Shown here: piece by piece, positions 10,611-20,557 of the stretch
How positions within the stretch are numbered: the stretch's first letter is position 1
Layout of the letters: every line of letters starts with the position of its first letter
DNA from: an uncultured Gammaproteobacteria bacterium
GTDB lineage: Bacteria; Pseudomonadota; Gammaproteobacteria; Arenicellales; JAANXG01
DNA: 64,000 bases
Assembly (NCBI GenBank): GCA_947258975.1
Contig: CAMYKK010000017.1
Coordinates: 16,536-80,535, forward strand
Direction of reading: 5' to 3'
The notes under the pieces: generated by a model
The model's database searches: none
Seen by the model: only the letters and a program-made list of their open reading frames with translations
Told to the model about the DNA's origin: nothing
Translations under genes and position numbers: made by a program

Positions 10611-12020
10611 TCAGACGCTGTAGTACATGTCAAACTCGATCGGATGCGTGGTCATATCCAATGCCGTGACTTCCTCCATCTTCAATTCTATATACGCGTC
10701 GAGAGTGTCGTTGCTGAACACCCCGCCGGCAGTGAGGAATTCGCGGTCTTTGTCGAGTGCTGTTAACGCGTTTCTCAGTGAATCGGCCACCGTCGGCACT
10801 TTGGCCTCTTCTTCGGGAGGGAGATCGTACAAATCCTTGTCGAACGATTCGCCTGGGTGAATCTTGTTTTGAATACCTTCGAGTCCGGCCATGAGCATCG
10901 CGGCGAATGTGAAATAGGGATTTCCGGCGGAATCGGGAAACCGCACCTCAATCCGGCGTCCCTTCGGATTCGGGTCGTGGGGAATGCGGCACGAGGCCGA
11001 GCGGTTACGCGCCGAATAGGCGAGCAGCACCGGGGCCTCGAAACCCGGCACCAGCCGTTTATAACTGTTGGTGGTGGCGTTGGCGAAGGCGTTGATGGCG
11101 CGTGCGTGCTTGAAGATGCCGCCGATGTAATACAGCGCCGCTTCGCTCAAGCCGCCATACTGGTCGCCGGAAAAGATATTGTCGCCGTTTTTCGACAATG
11201 ACTGATGCACATGCATACCGCTGCCGTTGTCACCGACCACTGGTTTGGGCATAAAGGTCGCGGTCTTGCCATTTTGCACGGCGACGTTGTGAACGCAGTA
11301 CTTGTAGATCTGCAGCTCGTCCGCCTTGCGCACCAAGCTGTTGAACCGCATCCCGATTTCTCCCTGCCCCGCGGTTGCGACCTCGTGGTGATGGACCTCG
11401 ATCTCCAGCCCCATCTCCTCCATTGCGCGGCACATGGCGGAACGAATGTCCTGCATGGAATCCACGGGTGGCACCGGGAAGTAGCCGCCCTTCACGCCCG
11501 GCCGGTGCCCGAGGTTTTGCTCATCATACAATCTGCCGGTATTCCACGACGCCTCCGAGGAGTCTATCTCATAGAACGCCCCGTTCATCTCTACGTCCCA
11601 GCGTACATCGTCGAAAACGAAGAATTCAGCCTCCGGTCCGAAGTAAGCGATGTCGGCGATTCCGGTTGATTTCAGATAGGCCTCTGCGCGCTTCGCGATC
11701 GAGCGCGGATCACGATCGTATCCCTGCATCGTTACCGGTTCGACCACATCGCAGCGCAACAGCAGTGTTCGGTCTTGCATGAACGGATCCAAAACCGCCG
11801 AGTCGGGATCCGGCATCAAGATCATGTCGGACTCATTGATACCCTTCCAACCGGCGATACTCGACCCGTCGAACATCTTGCCGTCTTCCAGAAATGACTC
11901 GTCAACTACCCGGGACGGTACGGTGACGTGTTGTTCTTTGCCTTTGGTGTCGGTGAAACGGAGGTCAACAAAAGTAATGTTGTCCTCCTTAATCATGCTA
12001 ATAACGTCTACAGCAGACAT
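10611..12020 (-). CDS. glnA: Glutamine synthetase, type I
   Basis: ATP-dependent amidation of glutamate with ammonia, the main ammonium assimilation step. 469 residues, typical GSI-beta. Motifs are [31 protein letters not shown] and [10 protein letters not shown]. The adenylylation loop with its Tyr is present ([10 protein letters not shown]), so GlnE-type control is expected. The ribosome-binding site AAGGAG lies 8 nt before the ATG. A sigma-54 promoter and NtrC sites are upstream (separate entries). It heads the glnA-glnL-glnG cluster, with 61 bp to the chosen glnL start. Confidence 0.98.
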   Translation of the reverse strand: MSAVDVISMIKEDNITFVDLRFTDTKGKEQHVTVPSRVVDESFLEDGKMFDGSSIAGWKGINESDMILMPDPDSAVLDPFMQDRTLLLRCDVVEPVTMQGYDRDPRSIAKRAEAYLKSTGIADIAYFGPEAEFFVFDDVRWDVEMNGAFYEIDSSEASWNTGRLYDEQNLGHRPGVKGGYFPVPPVDSMQDIRSAMCRAMEEMGLEIEVHHHEVATAGQGEIGMRFNSLVRKADELQIYKYCVHNVAVQNGKTATFMPKPVVGDNGSGMHVHQSLSKNGDNIFSGDQYGGLSEAALYYIGGIFKHARAINAFANATTNSYKRLVPGFEAPVLLAYSARNRSASCRIPHDPNPKGRRIEVRFPDSAGNPYFTFAAMLMAGLEGIQNKIHPGESFDKDLYDLPPEEEAKVPTVADSLRNALTALDKDREFLTAGGVFSNDTLDAYIELKMEEVTALDMTTHPIEFDMYYSV

Positions 12021-12112
12021 TGAAGAATCTCCTTAGTATCTGTCGTTGTGATGGGTTGACCATTGAGCGCGGCTGACGACCGCGCCACCGAAGCCTGGAA
12101 ACCGAACTGTTA

Positions 12113-12129
12113 GGCACAAATCGTGCCAG
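12113..12129 (-). promoter_or_regulatory. Sigma-54 promoter of glnA
   Basis: Minus strand reads TGGCAC, five bases, then GTGC: the -24 GG and -12 GC elements at correct spacing (TGGCAC at 12128-12123, GTGC at 12117-12114). It lies about 95 bp before the glnA ATG. One mismatch to the TTGC consensus. Confidence 0.85.
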
Positions 12130-12191
12130 GCTGAAATCGTTTACGTAGCGGTCTTTTTTGAACCGAGGCCGCGCGCGTGAGTGTCCCTCAC

Positions 12192-12239
12192 TGGGCTATA
12201 ATAGTGCAAGCCGCCCCAGAAATGCACAAACGTAGTGCA
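12192..12239 (-). promoter_or_regulatory. Pair of NtrC enhancer sites upstream of glnA
   Basis: 12223-12239 is a perfect NtrC dyad, TGCAC-N7-GTGCA. 12192-12208 is a weaker copy whose right half GTGCA is intact. The centres are 31 bp apart, about three helical turns, and lie roughly 100 and 130 bp upstream of the inferred transcription start. That geometry matches the classical enterobacterial glnAp2 enhancer. The sites begin just below the TusA-like stop codon. Confidence 0.8.
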
Positions 12240-12249
12240 AAGATGCCGC

Positions 12250-12483
12250 TCAATCGAGCTTGTGCACCCGCAGACGCACCACGATGTCGCCACGACGCTC
12301 GGCCGTCTCGACCACCTGGTGACCGTGAATCCGGCACCAGGCCGGGATGTCGTGCATGGCGCCCGGATCGGTACACCAGACCTCCAGCTCATCGCCGCTA
12401 TCGAGCAGCTCGACCTTCTCCCGCGTACGCACTACCGGCATCGGAGAGATCAGATTGCGTGCGTCGAGAGTGAAATTGGTCAC
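12250..12483 (-). CDS. TusA/SirA-family protein lacking the active-site cysteine
   Basis: 77 residues starting VTNFTLDARNLISPMPVVRT. TusA-family proteins relay sulfur through the Cys of a CPxP motif; here the motif reads SPMP, so the thiol is absent. The rest of the fold is recognisable: the LDARNL strand/turn, DPGAMHDIPAWC after the second strand, and a final VVRLRVHKLD strand. A Cys remains near IPAWCRIHGH. The second GTG (12483) is chosen because AAGGAG lies 8 nt upstream. A GC-rich dyad (12517-12534) sits in the leader. It is 230 bp upstream of glnA on the same strand, and its stop abuts the NtrC sites. Function unknown; not a conventional sulfurtransferase. Confidence 0.8.
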   Translation of the reverse strand: MTNFTLDARNLISPMPVVRTREKVELLDSGDELEVWCTDPGAMHDIPAWCRIHGHQVVETAERRGDIVVRLRVHKLD

Positions 12484-13034
12484 AAGTACCACTCCTTTTT
12501 ATCGTTTTCTACCGCGCCGCAGATGCGGCGCTTGTTGTCCAATTAATCCACGATCAACAGACCGTAATCGGGCCTGACTTGGTGTCGAACGTGGGTGCTA
12601 AAGTGCGTGGGGAGGTCCCGCGATGTAAAATCCAATGTAGCTATTTACCCCCTGCACATGGATGCCCTGATCGACACAGTTTTCTTTCGGGAACAACAAC
12701 GATTCCAGGCCCCGGGATATGGCGCGGCCGCCTTTTGTTGCGTGGTCATATAGATGGCGTCTAAGAATAGATCTGGAGACTTCCCCCCCCAAACGAAAGG
12801 GCCCCACTGGGGCCCTTTCGGTTTCCTCTACAGGCGCAAAACCACCTGCTCCTCCTCGGTGACTTGGGCGCAATCGGGCCCTTCAGAACACACAACCTTA
12901 TACCAAATTCAAGGTGTTGTCTAACCATTTTGCGCGGCGCTTCGAGGCGCCGCGAACGCAACGGTCTAGGGTATAATCCGCGCCTTCTGTGGCATCTCGA
13001 ACCTATTGATATATCAACGACCAAGACGGACGCC
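12484..13034. other. Intergenic region between the TusA-like gene and glyQ
   Basis: About 550 bp. It contains a GC-rich dyad (12517-12534) and a strong hairpin (12795-12819). Minus-strand frames reach about 90 codons (12598-12873) but have no family resemblance. No promoter could be assigned with confidence, although glyQ must have one here. Confidence 0.5.
12795..12819. terminator. Perfect 11-bp hairpin, possible terminator
   Basis: GAAAGGGCCCC and GGGGCCCTTTC flank a three-base ACT loop, with AAAC and GTTT just outside, resembling rrnB T1-type stems. Neither side has a long T-run, so terminator activity is uncertain. No gene recognisably ends here, so it could mark the end of an unannotated short transcript. 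Confidence 0.45.
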
Positions 13035-13919
13035 GTGACTTTCCAAGAAGTCATTCTCAGCCTTCAGCAGTTCTGGTCTGATCGTGGATGTTTGCTCATG
13101 CAACCTTACGACATGGAAGTCGGCGCCGGCACGTTTCATCCCGCAACGTTTTTGGGCGCGATCGGTCCGGAACCGATCAACGCCGCCTATGTGCAGCCGT
13201 CACGGCGACCTACCGATGGGCGTTACGGTGAGAACCCGAATCGTCTCCAACATTATTTTCAGTACCAAGTGATCTTGAAGCCCTCGCCGTTGGAAATTCA
13301 GGATTTGTACCTGGATTCCCTGCGTCAGCTGGGAGTCGATCCGCTGCGCGACGATATTCGTTTCGTGGAAGACGATTGGGAGTCGCCTACCTTGGGCGCG
13401 TGGGGGCTGGGTTGGGAGGTGTGGCTGAACGGCATGGAGGTCACCCAGTTCACGTACTTTCAGCAGGTGGGGGGGCTGGATTGCCGACCGGTCACCGGCG
13501 AAATTACATATGGTTTAGAGCGCATTGCGATGTATCTGCAGGGAGTCGACAACGTGTTCGAACTCATGTGGGCGCCCGGGTACCGTTACCGGGAACTGTA
13601 CCACCAAAACGAAGTGGAGATGTCCGCGTTCAACTTTGAGCACGCCAGCGTCGCAGATCTGTTCAATCAGTTTGACTCTTTCGAGCGGCAGAGCAAAGAC
13701 CTCATGGCACATACCTTGCCCTTGCCCGCTTACGACATGGTGTTGAAGGCGTCCCACGTATTCAATCTGCTCGACGCCCGCCACGCCATTGGGGTGACCG
13801 AGCGGGCGCGCTACATCGGCCGTGTGCGCGTACTGGCGCGTGCGGTTGCCGAGGCCTACTTCGCTAGCCGCGAAAAATTGGGGTTTCCTCGCGGCCGAGC
13901 GCCGGCCGAGGCAACATGA
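13035..13919 (+). CDS. glyQ: Glycyl-tRNA synthetase alpha subunit
   Basis: Catalytic subunit of the two-subunit bacterial glycyl-tRNA synthetase; charges tRNA-Gly together with GlyS. Chosen start GTG 13035 ([19 protein letters not shown]) gives 294 residues, close to E. coli GlyQ. The frame opens earlier, at 12864, but that stretch has no similarity. Signatures are [39 protein letters not shown] and [17 protein letters not shown]. It overlaps glyS by 4 bp (ATGA). A weak ribosome-binding site makes the start approximate. Confidence 0.96.
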   Translation: MTFQEVILSLQQFWSDRGCLLMQPYDMEVGAGTFHPATFLGAIGPEPINAAYVQPSRRPTDGRYGENPNRLQHYFQYQVILKPSPLEIQDLYLDSLRQLGVDPLRDDIRFVEDDWESPTLGAWGLGWEVWLNGMEVTQFTYFQQVGGLDCRPVTGEITYGLERIAMYLQGVDNVFELMWAPGYRYRELYHQNEVEMSAFNFEHASVADLFNQFDSFERQSKDLMAHTLPLPAYDMVLKASHVFNLLDARHAIGVTERARYIGRVRVLARAVAEAYFASREKLGFPRGRAPAEAT

Positions 13920-16027
13920 CAACCGGTAACCGCGCCAATTTGCTGGTGGAAATCGGCACCGAGGAATTGCCGCCCAAGGCGTTATCGCGACTGGCCCGAA
14001 CCTTCGCCGACGGTTGTCGCCAGGGTCTGGCAGACGCCAAGCTGATCGACGACGCCGACACCCCGCACCGTTGGTTCGCCTCGCCGCGGCGCGTAGCCGT
14101 GTGGATTCGAGCGGTGCGCAGTAAACAGCCGGACCAGCGTATTGAGCGTCGTGGTCCATCAATCGCGGCCGCCTTTGATGCCGGCGGCCACCCTACAAAG
14201 GCGGCGATGGGTTTTGCGCGCGCGTGTGGTGTCGAGATAGACCAATTGCGTCGCGTCGGAGATGAAAAGGGTGAATGGCTGATGCACCGCAGTGTCGAGC
14301 GCGGGCGCACCGCGGGCAAATTGATCCCGCAAATCCTGGAGCAGGCGGTCAAGCAGCTGCCGATTCCTAAACGGATGCGCTGGGGGGAGGGGAGCGCCGA
14401 GTTCGTACGCCCAGTCCACTGGTTGGTCATCATGCATGGCAAATCCGTGATCAAGGCGAAGCTCTTGGCGGTGAACAGCGGCGCGTACACTCGCGGCCAT
14501 CGATTTCATTGTCCACAGCGATTGCGGCTGACCAGCGCCGATCAGTATGAAAAGGTGTTGGTCGACAGCGGATTTGTCATCCCCGATTTTGATAGCCGGC
14601 GGCGGATAATCCAGCAGAAAGTGCAAGCGCTGGCGAAGCGGGTCGATGGGACGCCGCAGATGGACGACGCATTGCTGGATGAGGTGACTGGTTTGGTGGA
14701 GTGGCCAATACCGATCCTTGGAGAGTTCGACAAGATATTTCTCAAGGTGCCGCAAGAGGTGTTGGTGTCATCCATGCGGGATCATCAGAAATACTTCCCC
14801 ATAAAGAACCATCGCGGCCGTTTGTTGCCGCATTTTATAACCGTCAGCAACATCAAGAGTAAAACCCCCAAACGGGTGCGCGATGGGAACGAACGGGTAT
14901 TGCGTGCGCGCTTGTCAGACGCACAATTCTTTTGGGAATCAGACCGCAACGCGCCATTGGAATCCCGAGTAGGCGCCCTGAAGGACGTGTTGTTCCACAA
15001 TAAGCTCGGATCCGTGTTCGATAAAACCAGCCGTGTACGTACTCTGTCGGCGTCAATCGCGAACCTGCTTGGCGTGAACGTAGAACACTGCGAACGTGCG
15101 GCGCTATTAGCGAAAACCGACCTGGTCACCGATATGGTTGGGGAGTTTCCGGAACTGCAGGGCACAATGGGCAAATATTACGCGATCCATGATGGTGAGC
15201 ATAAATCGGTGGCCACGGCGATCGAGGAACACTACCGGCCGCGTTTTGCTGGTGACCTGCTCCCCGGCGGGGGCGTGGGTCAGGTGGTGGCGATCGCCGA
15301 CAAATTGGATTCGCTGCTGGGCATCTTTGCTGCTGGTGAAGAGCCGACCGGAGACAAAGATCCCTTCGGTTTGCGGCGCGCGGCGCTGGGAGTATTGAGA
15401 ATACTCATAGAGAAGAAGTTGAATATCGACCTTCTGATGTTGCTCGAGGAATCCGCACGCATCTATCGCCACCAATCACTATCGATCGCGGTTTCAGAAC
15501 ATGTGGTTGAGCGCGTATTCGAATTCGTATTGGAGCGTACTCGCGCCCATTATGGCGCAGCTGGCTTTCAGCCGGACGAACTGAACGCGGTAATTACTGC
15601 ACGACCGGTCAGCCCGCTTGATTTCGATAGGCGGCTGCGTGCGGTGGCCAAATTTCGCAAGTTGCCGCAGGCGGAGAATCTCGCGGCGGCGAACAAGCGT
15701 ATTCGTAATATCCTGCGCAAGAGCAAGGATCCGATTCCGGGCCAGGTTGACCGGAGTTGTCTCACGGAAAACGCGGAACAACAGCTATTCCAGGCGTTAG
15801 AACGATTGACCACGGAGGTAAGCGGCAATTTCCGTGACGGCGAATACAATCAGGGACTGAAAAAACTGGTGTCATTGAAAGAGCCGGTGGACGCATTCTT
15901 TGACGAAGTTCTGGTGATGACAAAGGACACGTCGCTACGGCAGAACCGTTTGGCCCTGCTGCGCCAGATTCAAGCGCTGTTTTTACTGACCGCGGATATA
16001 TCAAAACTACAGGTGGATGCCGGTTGA
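13916..16027 (+). CDS. glyS: Glycyl-tRNA synthetase beta subunit
   Basis: Beta subunit required for tRNA binding and activity of GlyQS. 703 residues, near the usual 690. Family signatures are [15 protein letters not shown] at the N-terminus, [29 protein letters not shown] and the HD-like [15 protein letters not shown] segment. A DALR-type anticodon region forms the C-terminus. Coupled to glyQ through a 4-bp overlap. An upstream-to-downstream run with the MazG-like gene, gmhB and plsC follows. Confidence 0.97.
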   Translation: MTTGNRANLLVEIGTEELPPKALSRLARTFADGCRQGLADAKLIDDADTPHRWFASPRRVAVWIRAVRSKQPDQRIERRGPSIAAAFDAGGHPTKAAMGFARACGVEIDQLRRVGDEKGEWLMHRSVERGRTAGKLIPQILEQAVKQLPIPKRMRWGEGSAEFVRPVHWLVIMHGKSVIKAKLLAVNSGAYTRGHRFHCPQRLRLTSADQYEKVLVDSGFVIPDFDSRRRIIQQKVQALAKRVDGTPQMDDALLDEVTGLVEWPIPILGEFDKIFLKVPQEVLVSSMRDHQKYFPIKNHRGRLLPHFITVSNIKSKTPKRVRDGNERVLRARLSDAQFFWESDRNAPLESRVGALKDVLFHNKLGSVFDKTSRVRTLSASIANLLGVNVEHCERAALLAKTDLVTDMVGEFPELQGTMGKYYAIHDGEHKSVATAIEEHYRPRFAGDLLPGGGVGQVVAIADKLDSLLGIFAAGEEPTGDKDPFGLRRAALGVLRILIEKKLNIDLLMLLEESARIYRHQSLSIAVSEHVVERVFEFVLERTRAHYGAAGFQPDELNAVITARPVSPLDFDRRLRAVAKFRKLPQAENLAAANKRIRNILRKSKDPIPGQVDRSCLTENAEQQLFQALERLTTEVSGNFRDGEYNQGLKKLVSLKEPVDAFFDEVLVMTKDTSLRQNRLALLRQIQALFLLTADISKLQVDAG

Positions 16028-16085
16028 CGAATACAATCCCGCGCCGTGTTAATCCAAAAGTCGTTGTGAGAGTCAATAAACCTAC

Positions 16086-16412
16086 ATGAATACGGACTCC
16101 TACCGGGCCATGCTCACGGCGGTACAGGCCTTTCACGATAAGCATCGTTGCAAAGAGAACGGCGGTGAAGACTTGGTGTACCGGGTCGCCTTGATGACCG
16201 AAGAGTTGGGCGAAATTTCAGAGTGCGTCACCAAGGGAAAGGGCAAGGCGCACCTGGCCGAGGAATATGCGGATCTTATGATTCTGGTCATGGGGACCGC
16301 CATTGCGGCCGACTTCGATCTCGAGCACGCGTTCTGGGACAAGCTGAAACAGCTCGACCGCCGCGGCGGCCGCTTGGTCAAGGCGCGCATCCGTGTGTCC
16401 GAGTTCGATTAG
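16086..16412 (+). CDS. MazG-like nucleotide pyrophosphohydrolase
   Basis: Small all-alpha NTP pyrophosphohydrolase, 108 residues. The metal-binding pattern is present: EELGEISE in the first helix pair and EEYADLMILVMG in the second, as in MazG and dCTPase-like enzymes. It probably hydrolyses an NTP or damaged nucleotide to the monophosphate, but substrate cannot be read from sequence. It lies between glyS and gmhB on the same strand, 12 bp before gmhB. No strong ribosome-binding site was seen. Confidence 0.82.
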   Translation: MNTDSYRAMLTAVQAFHDKHRCKENGGEDLVYRVALMTEELGEISECVTKGKGKAHLAEEYADLMILVMGTAIAADFDLEHAFWDKLKQLDRRGGRLVKARIRVSEFD

Positions 16413-16424
16413 GTTGCGCTGCCG

Positions 16425-17021
16425 ATGCGTCTGGTGATTCTAGACCGTGATGGTGTCATTAACCGGGACTCGGATGAGTACATTAAATCTCCGAATGAAT
16501 GGGTCCCGATACCAGGCAGCCTAGAGGCCATCGCCCGCTTGTGCCGGGCGGATTATAAGGTGGTGGTGGCGACCAATCAGTCGGGCATTGCGAGGGGATT
16601 GTTCAGCGTTGACACGCTGAACACGATCCATGTGCACATGCTGGAAAGGGTCCATCAAAAGGGAGGGCAACTGGACGCCATCTTTTTCTGCCCCCACGGT
16701 CCGGAAGATGAATGTCTGTGCCGCAAACCCAAGCCGGGCATGTTTTTGGATTTGGCGGAGCGCCTGAAGGTGAATCTCACTGCGGTACCGTCGGTGGGGG
16801 ATGCACTGCGGGATTTGCAGGCGGCGCGGGCCGTCAATGCATTACCGGTTTTGGTCTGCACCGGGAAGGGCAATCTCACTCTCGAGTGTTTGCGCGACCG
16901 CGATCTGGCCAACACCGCGGTATACGAAGACCTTTCGACGTTTGTGGACTCGTTGCTCAATGGTGAACTGGACGAGCGCGTCAACATGTTGTTACAACGC
17001 ACGGAATCCAGGACCCCCTGA
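16425..17021 (+). CDS. gmhB: D-glycero-beta-D-manno-heptose-1,7-bisphosphate 7-phosphatase
   Basis: HAD-superfamily phosphatase in ADP-heptose synthesis for the lipopolysaccharide inner core. 198 residues. HAD motif I is LDRDGVINRD, motif II VVATNQSG, motif III and Asp in KPKPGM and SVGDALRDLQAA. The GmhB-specific zinc knuckle CPHGPEDECLCRKP is intact. Seven bases separate it from plsC, so the two cell-envelope genes are probably cotranscribed. Confidence 0.93.
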   Translation: MRLVILDRDGVINRDSDEYIKSPNEWVPIPGSLEAIARLCRADYKVVVATNQSGIARGLFSVDTLNTIHVHMLERVHQKGGQLDAIFFCPHGPEDECLCRKPKPGMFLDLAERLKVNLTAVPSVGDALRDLQAARAVNALPVLVCTGKGNLTLECLRDRDLANTAVYEDLSTFVDSLLNGELDERVNMLLQRTESRTP

Positions 17022-17028
17022 AGTTCTG

Positions 17029-17736
17029 ATGCAGTTTCTACGCTCCTTGTTGTTTCTGCTGGGACAGATCATCACTGCGTTGCCTTACAGTCTCGTGGCA
17101 ATCGCCGTGGTGCCGCTACCACCGGTCACCCGATCGCGGCTGATCAGTGGCTGGGCTCACTTTATCATGTGGTGGCTAAAAATCACCTGCGGCATCACGC
17201 ACAGCGTTCGGGGTTTGGAGCACCTGCCGAAGGACCCGTGTGTGATCTTGTCTAAGCATCAGTCGGCTTGGGAGACCATCGCCTATCAGGTCATTTTTCC
17301 ACCACAGACCTGGGTGCTCAAGCGGGAGTTGCTGTGGATCCCCCTGTTTGGTTGGGCATTGGCGGCCAGCCGGCCGATAGCCATCGACCGGGGCGTTGGG
17401 GTCAAGGCGTTGGATAAGGTGGCCAAACAGGGCGTCGATCGTATTCGCGATGGCCGCTACGTGATCGTGTTCCCGGAAGGGACCCGGGTGCGCGCCGGAG
17501 ACAAGGGGCGATATAACCCGGGCGGCGCGATGTTGGCGGTCAAGGCTGGGGTACCGGTGGTGCCTGTGGCCCACAACGCGGGCGAGTATTGGCCGCGACG
17601 CGGATTTCTGAAACGTCCAGGCGTGATTCAGGTGGTCGTTGGTCCACAAATTGCCGTGGGCGGGCGGCGTGCGCGGCAGATTACCGCACAAGCCGAGACC
17701 TGGATCGAAGCGACGATGAGCGAAATCACCGCCTAG
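17029..17736 (+). CDS. plsC: 1-acyl-sn-glycerol-3-phosphate acyltransferase
   Basis: Inner-membrane acyltransferase converting lysophosphatidic acid to phosphatidic acid. Start ATG 17029 gives 235 residues; the longer open frame overlaps gmhB and is discarded. N-terminal hydrophobic segments (FLRSLLFLLGQIITALPY and the next) anchor it. Acyltransferase motifs are SKHQSAWET (motif I, the proteobacterial HQSxWE form), VLKRELLWIPLFGWAL and VFPEGTR. Its 3' end overlaps the convergent downstream gene by 11 bp. Confidence 0.92.
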   Translation: MQFLRSLLFLLGQIITALPYSLVAIAVVPLPPVTRSRLISGWAHFIMWWLKITCGITHSVRGLEHLPKDPCVILSKHQSAWETIAYQVIFPPQTWVLKRELLWIPLFGWALAASRPIAIDRGVGVKALDKVAKQGVDRIRDGRYVIVFPEGTRVRAGDKGRYNPGGAMLAVKAGVPVVPVAHNAGEYWPRRGFLKRPGVIQVVVGPQIAVGGRRARQITAQAETWIEATMSEITA

Positions 17737-18364
17737 GAGAAGCTTGCGTCGCGCCTGCGCCGCCACGCTGTGGGCGATGGCACAAAGATTCGATGGGAAA
17801 GTGCACCGACGCGTCATTGACGGCCTGTATCATAGGTTCACCGGTCTGTTCATCTATGCGGTATATGATGTCCAATTGCTGCCGTGCCTGGTCGTCGACT
17901 GCAGGTCCGCCGTCATCGAGGGCCATGGCACGCCCGACGTCTAGATCCACGCCGGCGCCGGGTTTGAGACGCAGCGGCACGAAGAACTCCGGTGCGTCAC
18001 CGTCCGCCACCCGACTGTACACTACACCATAATCGATCAGCAGATGCGGTGGTTGCTCGGGTAGCGGATCCGTCCACTTGAACAGGAATTTGCCGTGCAG
18101 ATTGCCATTGGTGTGAAATACCGCAATCCCCCGGTCTGCGCGGTCAGCGTGCAACTGAAAAATCCCTTTTTGCAGTTTTTCGTGGTCGCTGCGGCTCATC
18201 TGCTGCGGCACGGTGGCGATATAGCGATCCGGTTCTACCAGAAACTGATTCGCCATCAAAGATTCGTACTCATCGTAAATAACGCTGCAGTTGAAGTAAC
18301 CCGCAGCAGCGGTCCGGCACGCCAAACCCAGGATCAAGATCACAGCTCTCCAGAACCAACGCAT
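17726..18364 (-). CDS. Hypothetical exported protein
   Basis: 212 residues with a clear signal peptide (MRWFWRAVILILGLACRTAAA, cleavage probably before GYF). No family recognised. The mature part has no membrane segment or repeat. Polar and mixed segments such as GNLHGKFLFKWTDPLPEQ and LRLKPGAGVDLDVGRAMA suggest a periplasmic globular protein. It converges on plsC with an 11-bp overlap, so the last residues (PQRGGAGATQASPRR) are constrained by plsC coding sequence. Confidence 0.7.
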   Translation of the reverse strand: MRWFWRAVILILGLACRTAAAGYFNCSVIYDEYESLMANQFLVEPDRYIATVPQQMSRSDHEKLQKGIFQLHADRADRGIAVFHTNGNLHGKFLFKWTDPLPEQPPHLLIDYGVVYSRVADGDAPEFFVPLRLKPGAGVDLDVGRAMALDDGGPAVDDQARQQLDIIYRIDEQTGEPMIQAVNDASVHFPIESLCHRPQRGGAGATQASPRR

Positions 18365-18747
18365 TGTTATCGCCTTATATGTTCACGCCAATGAATCTCC
18401 GGGCGCGCATTATACTTGCGTTGCGAATGGCCCGTACATGGAGCGGTGGCTAGCCCGTATTTCTATCCGGGCGCCCCGCGACTATTCTGAAAAAACGGGG
18501 TCGGCGTCACAGAATCCTTTCCAGCAGGGGGCTCAGCTGCGCGAGTCCCACGCCGGCATCCGGGGTCCTGGTGAGAAATGGGGGCTAGTCCACGACAACG
18601 AAAGTGTAACCGGTGCAGCATCTGCAGGTGCCACGCCAACTGGACCGAGGGAAGATTTGCGCGATCCGCTGAGGATACTCCGTGTACGTGCAACACCGTC
18701 CCTGCTGACCACCGGAGCGCCCGGATCCACGTAGGCGGTCCGCAGTG
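18365..18747. other. Intergenic region downstream of rsmA
   Basis: About 380 bp. No gene recognised on either strand; the short open frames lack ribosome-binding sites and similarity. apaG and apaH, often found beside rsmA, are not here. A short ggggtcgg motif (near 18496) resembles half of the dyad terminator at 48565 and may be a repeat remnant. Confidence 0.5.
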
Positions 18748-19530
18748 TCAATCAGCCGCGGTGGTAAGCCGCGCATAGTCTGCCACGCTCAGTTGCTCGG
18801 GACGCAGACCCGGGTCGATGCCCGCGGCACGGACCTGTGCCTCGCTCATCAACTCCCGCAGGGCGTTCTTGAGTGTTTTTCGCCGCTGTTGAAACGCGGT
18901 GCGTACGATTTTTGAAAACATATGGTGATTGGACACCGGATACGGGGTGCTACGATAGGGCCGCAACATCAGCACCTCAGAATCCACTTTTGGGGGCGGG
19001 AAAAATGCGCCCGGCGCCACCGTCATGATGCGGTGGGCCGCGCATTGCTGTTGGACCATGACGCTCAGACGACCATATTCCTTCGTCCCGGGAGACGCCC
19101 TCACTCGCTGTGCCACCTCCTTCTGCAACATCACACACAGGTCTTCCATGCAGTGACTGTGGGCCAGCAACCAAAAGATCAGCGGTGTCGAGACGTTATA
19201 GGGCAAGTTGCCGATTATGCGGATTCGTTCATCAGGGCCCGTCGTCAAGGCGCAGAAATCAAACTGCAGCGCGTCGGCGTGATGGACCATCAGTTGCGGG
19301 TGCCGCGCAGCTTGTTCCTGCAACAACGATACCAGCCGCTGGTCCAGTTCAACGACGTGCAGCAGCGACACTCGCGGTGCCAGCCGAAACGTCAGTGCGC
19401 CTGTGCCGGGTCCGATCTCGACAACGGTCTCATGCAGCTTTGGATTGAAAGCGTTGATGATACGATCGATGACCGTTCGTTGATGTAGAAAGTGTTGGCC
19501 CAGGGATTTCCGCGGCGCGGGATTCCTCAT
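18748..19530 (-). CDS. rsmA: 16S rRNA dimethyladenosine transferase
   Basis: Dimethylates two adjacent adenosines in the 3' helix 45 of 16S rRNA (KsgA). 260 residues. N-terminal RKSLGQHFLHQRTVIDRI, AdoMet-binding VEIGPGTGALT, catalytic NLPYNVSTPLIFWLL, and the C-terminal FQQRRKTLKNAL segment are all typical. The start overlaps the pdxA stop by 4 bp, the common pdxA-rsmA coupling; surA, often upstream, is absent here. Confidence 0.97.
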   Translation of the reverse strand: MRNPAPRKSLGQHFLHQRTVIDRIINAFNPKLHETVVEIGPGTGALTFRLAPRVSLLHVVELDQRLVSLLQEQAARHPQLMVHHADALQFDFCALTTGPDERIRIIGNLPYNVSTPLIFWLLAHSHCMEDLCVMLQKEVAQRVRASPGTKEYGRLSVMVQQQCAAHRIMTVAPGAFFPPPKVDSEVLMLRPYRSTPYPVSNHHMFSKIVRTAFQQRRKTLKNALRELMSEAQVRAAGIDPGLRPEQLSVADYARLTTAAD

Positions 19531-20546
19531 AGATCGCCGGGCGTCAAGGTATGTGACGAGTGCTTCCTAGCGAGCCGATTGGCAATGTCAATCGCCGTAT
19601 TCACCGCGGCCTCTAAACTGCCCGCATCAACGTTGCCGGTACCGGCAAGGTCCAACGCGGTGCCGTGATCTACAGAGGTGCGAATGATCGGCAGGCCCAG
19701 AGTAATGTTGACCGCCTCGCCGAAACCGGCATATTTCAACACTGGCAGGCCTTGGTCGTGGTACATCGTCAGCACCACATCAAATTTTTCGAGTTGACCG
19801 CGGGTAAATACGGTGTCCGCTGGCAGTGGTCCGGTGATGCGTAGCCCCGATCGCTTCAGTTTCGCCACCGCGGGTTGGATCACGTCGATCTCTTCACGCC
19901 CCAGGTGTCCGCCCTCCCCGGCATGGGGGTTCAAACCACACACGGCAATGCGCGGCTGCCCTATACCCAGCTTGGTCTCCAGTTCGGTCGCCAATACTGT
20001 GGCGAGCTGTTCCAGATGTTGTCGCGTCAAGCGATGACTCACCGCGGACAGGGGAAGATGGGTGGTGACCAGCGCGACGCGCAACTCGCCGGCGGTGAGC
20101 AGCATGACCGGGCAACGCGCGCCGGTACGCAGCGCCAGGTATTCGGTGTGCCCTGAGAATGGACAGCCGGCGTCATTGATAGCGCCTTTGTGTACCGGAC
20201 CGGTGACCAACGCATCGAAATGCCGGTCTACGCACCCGTCCACGGCGCGGTCGAGACTGGTGAGCACGTAACCGGCATTGGCGACGTCGATTGCGCCGGC
20301 TTGCACGGGGGCCGATGCGGGCTGTGACAGCACTGCCAACGCGCCAGCGCGGTGTGGTTGATCATCCCATGCCGTCAGTTCCAGGCTCCGATTCAGCATC
20401 GCGGCGCGCGCCTGCAACAGCGCGGGGTCGGCGATCGCCACCAAACGGCACGGCAGCTCGCGCTGCGCGAGCAATACCGCTAGATCTGGGCCGACACCGG
20501 CGGGCTCCCCCGGGGTTAACACGATACGCGGCAACGTCTGGGTCAT
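19527..20546 (-). CDS. pdxA: 4-hydroxythreonine-4-phosphate dehydrogenase
   Basis: NAD-dependent oxidation of 4-phosphohydroxy-L-threonine in the DXP-dependent pyridoxal phosphate pathway. 339 residues. Motifs are LTPGEPAGVGPDLAV, DALVTGPVHKGAINDAG, FSGHTEYLA (metal His), CGLNPHAGEGGHLGREE and MYHDQGLPVLKYAGFGEAVN. Coupled to rsmA by a 4-bp overlap. A family-1 repeat begins about 11 bp upstream of its ATG. Confidence 0.96.
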   Translation of the reverse strand: MTQTLPRIVLTPGEPAGVGPDLAVLLAQRELPCRLVAIADPALLQARAAMLNRSLELTAWDDQPHRAGALAVLSQPASAPVQAGAIDVANAGYVLTSLDRAVDGCVDRHFDALVTGPVHKGAINDAGCPFSGHTEYLALRTGARCPVMLLTAGELRVALVTTHLPLSAVSHRLTRQHLEQLATVLATELETKLGIGQPRIAVCGLNPHAGEGGHLGREEIDVIQPAVAKLKRSGLRITGPLPADTVFTRGQLEKFDVVLTMYHDQGLPVLKYAGFGEAVNITLGLPIIRTSVDHGTALDLAGTGNVDAGSLEAAVNTAIDIANRLARKHSSHTLTPGDL

Positions 20547-20557
20547 GGAACGCCTCT

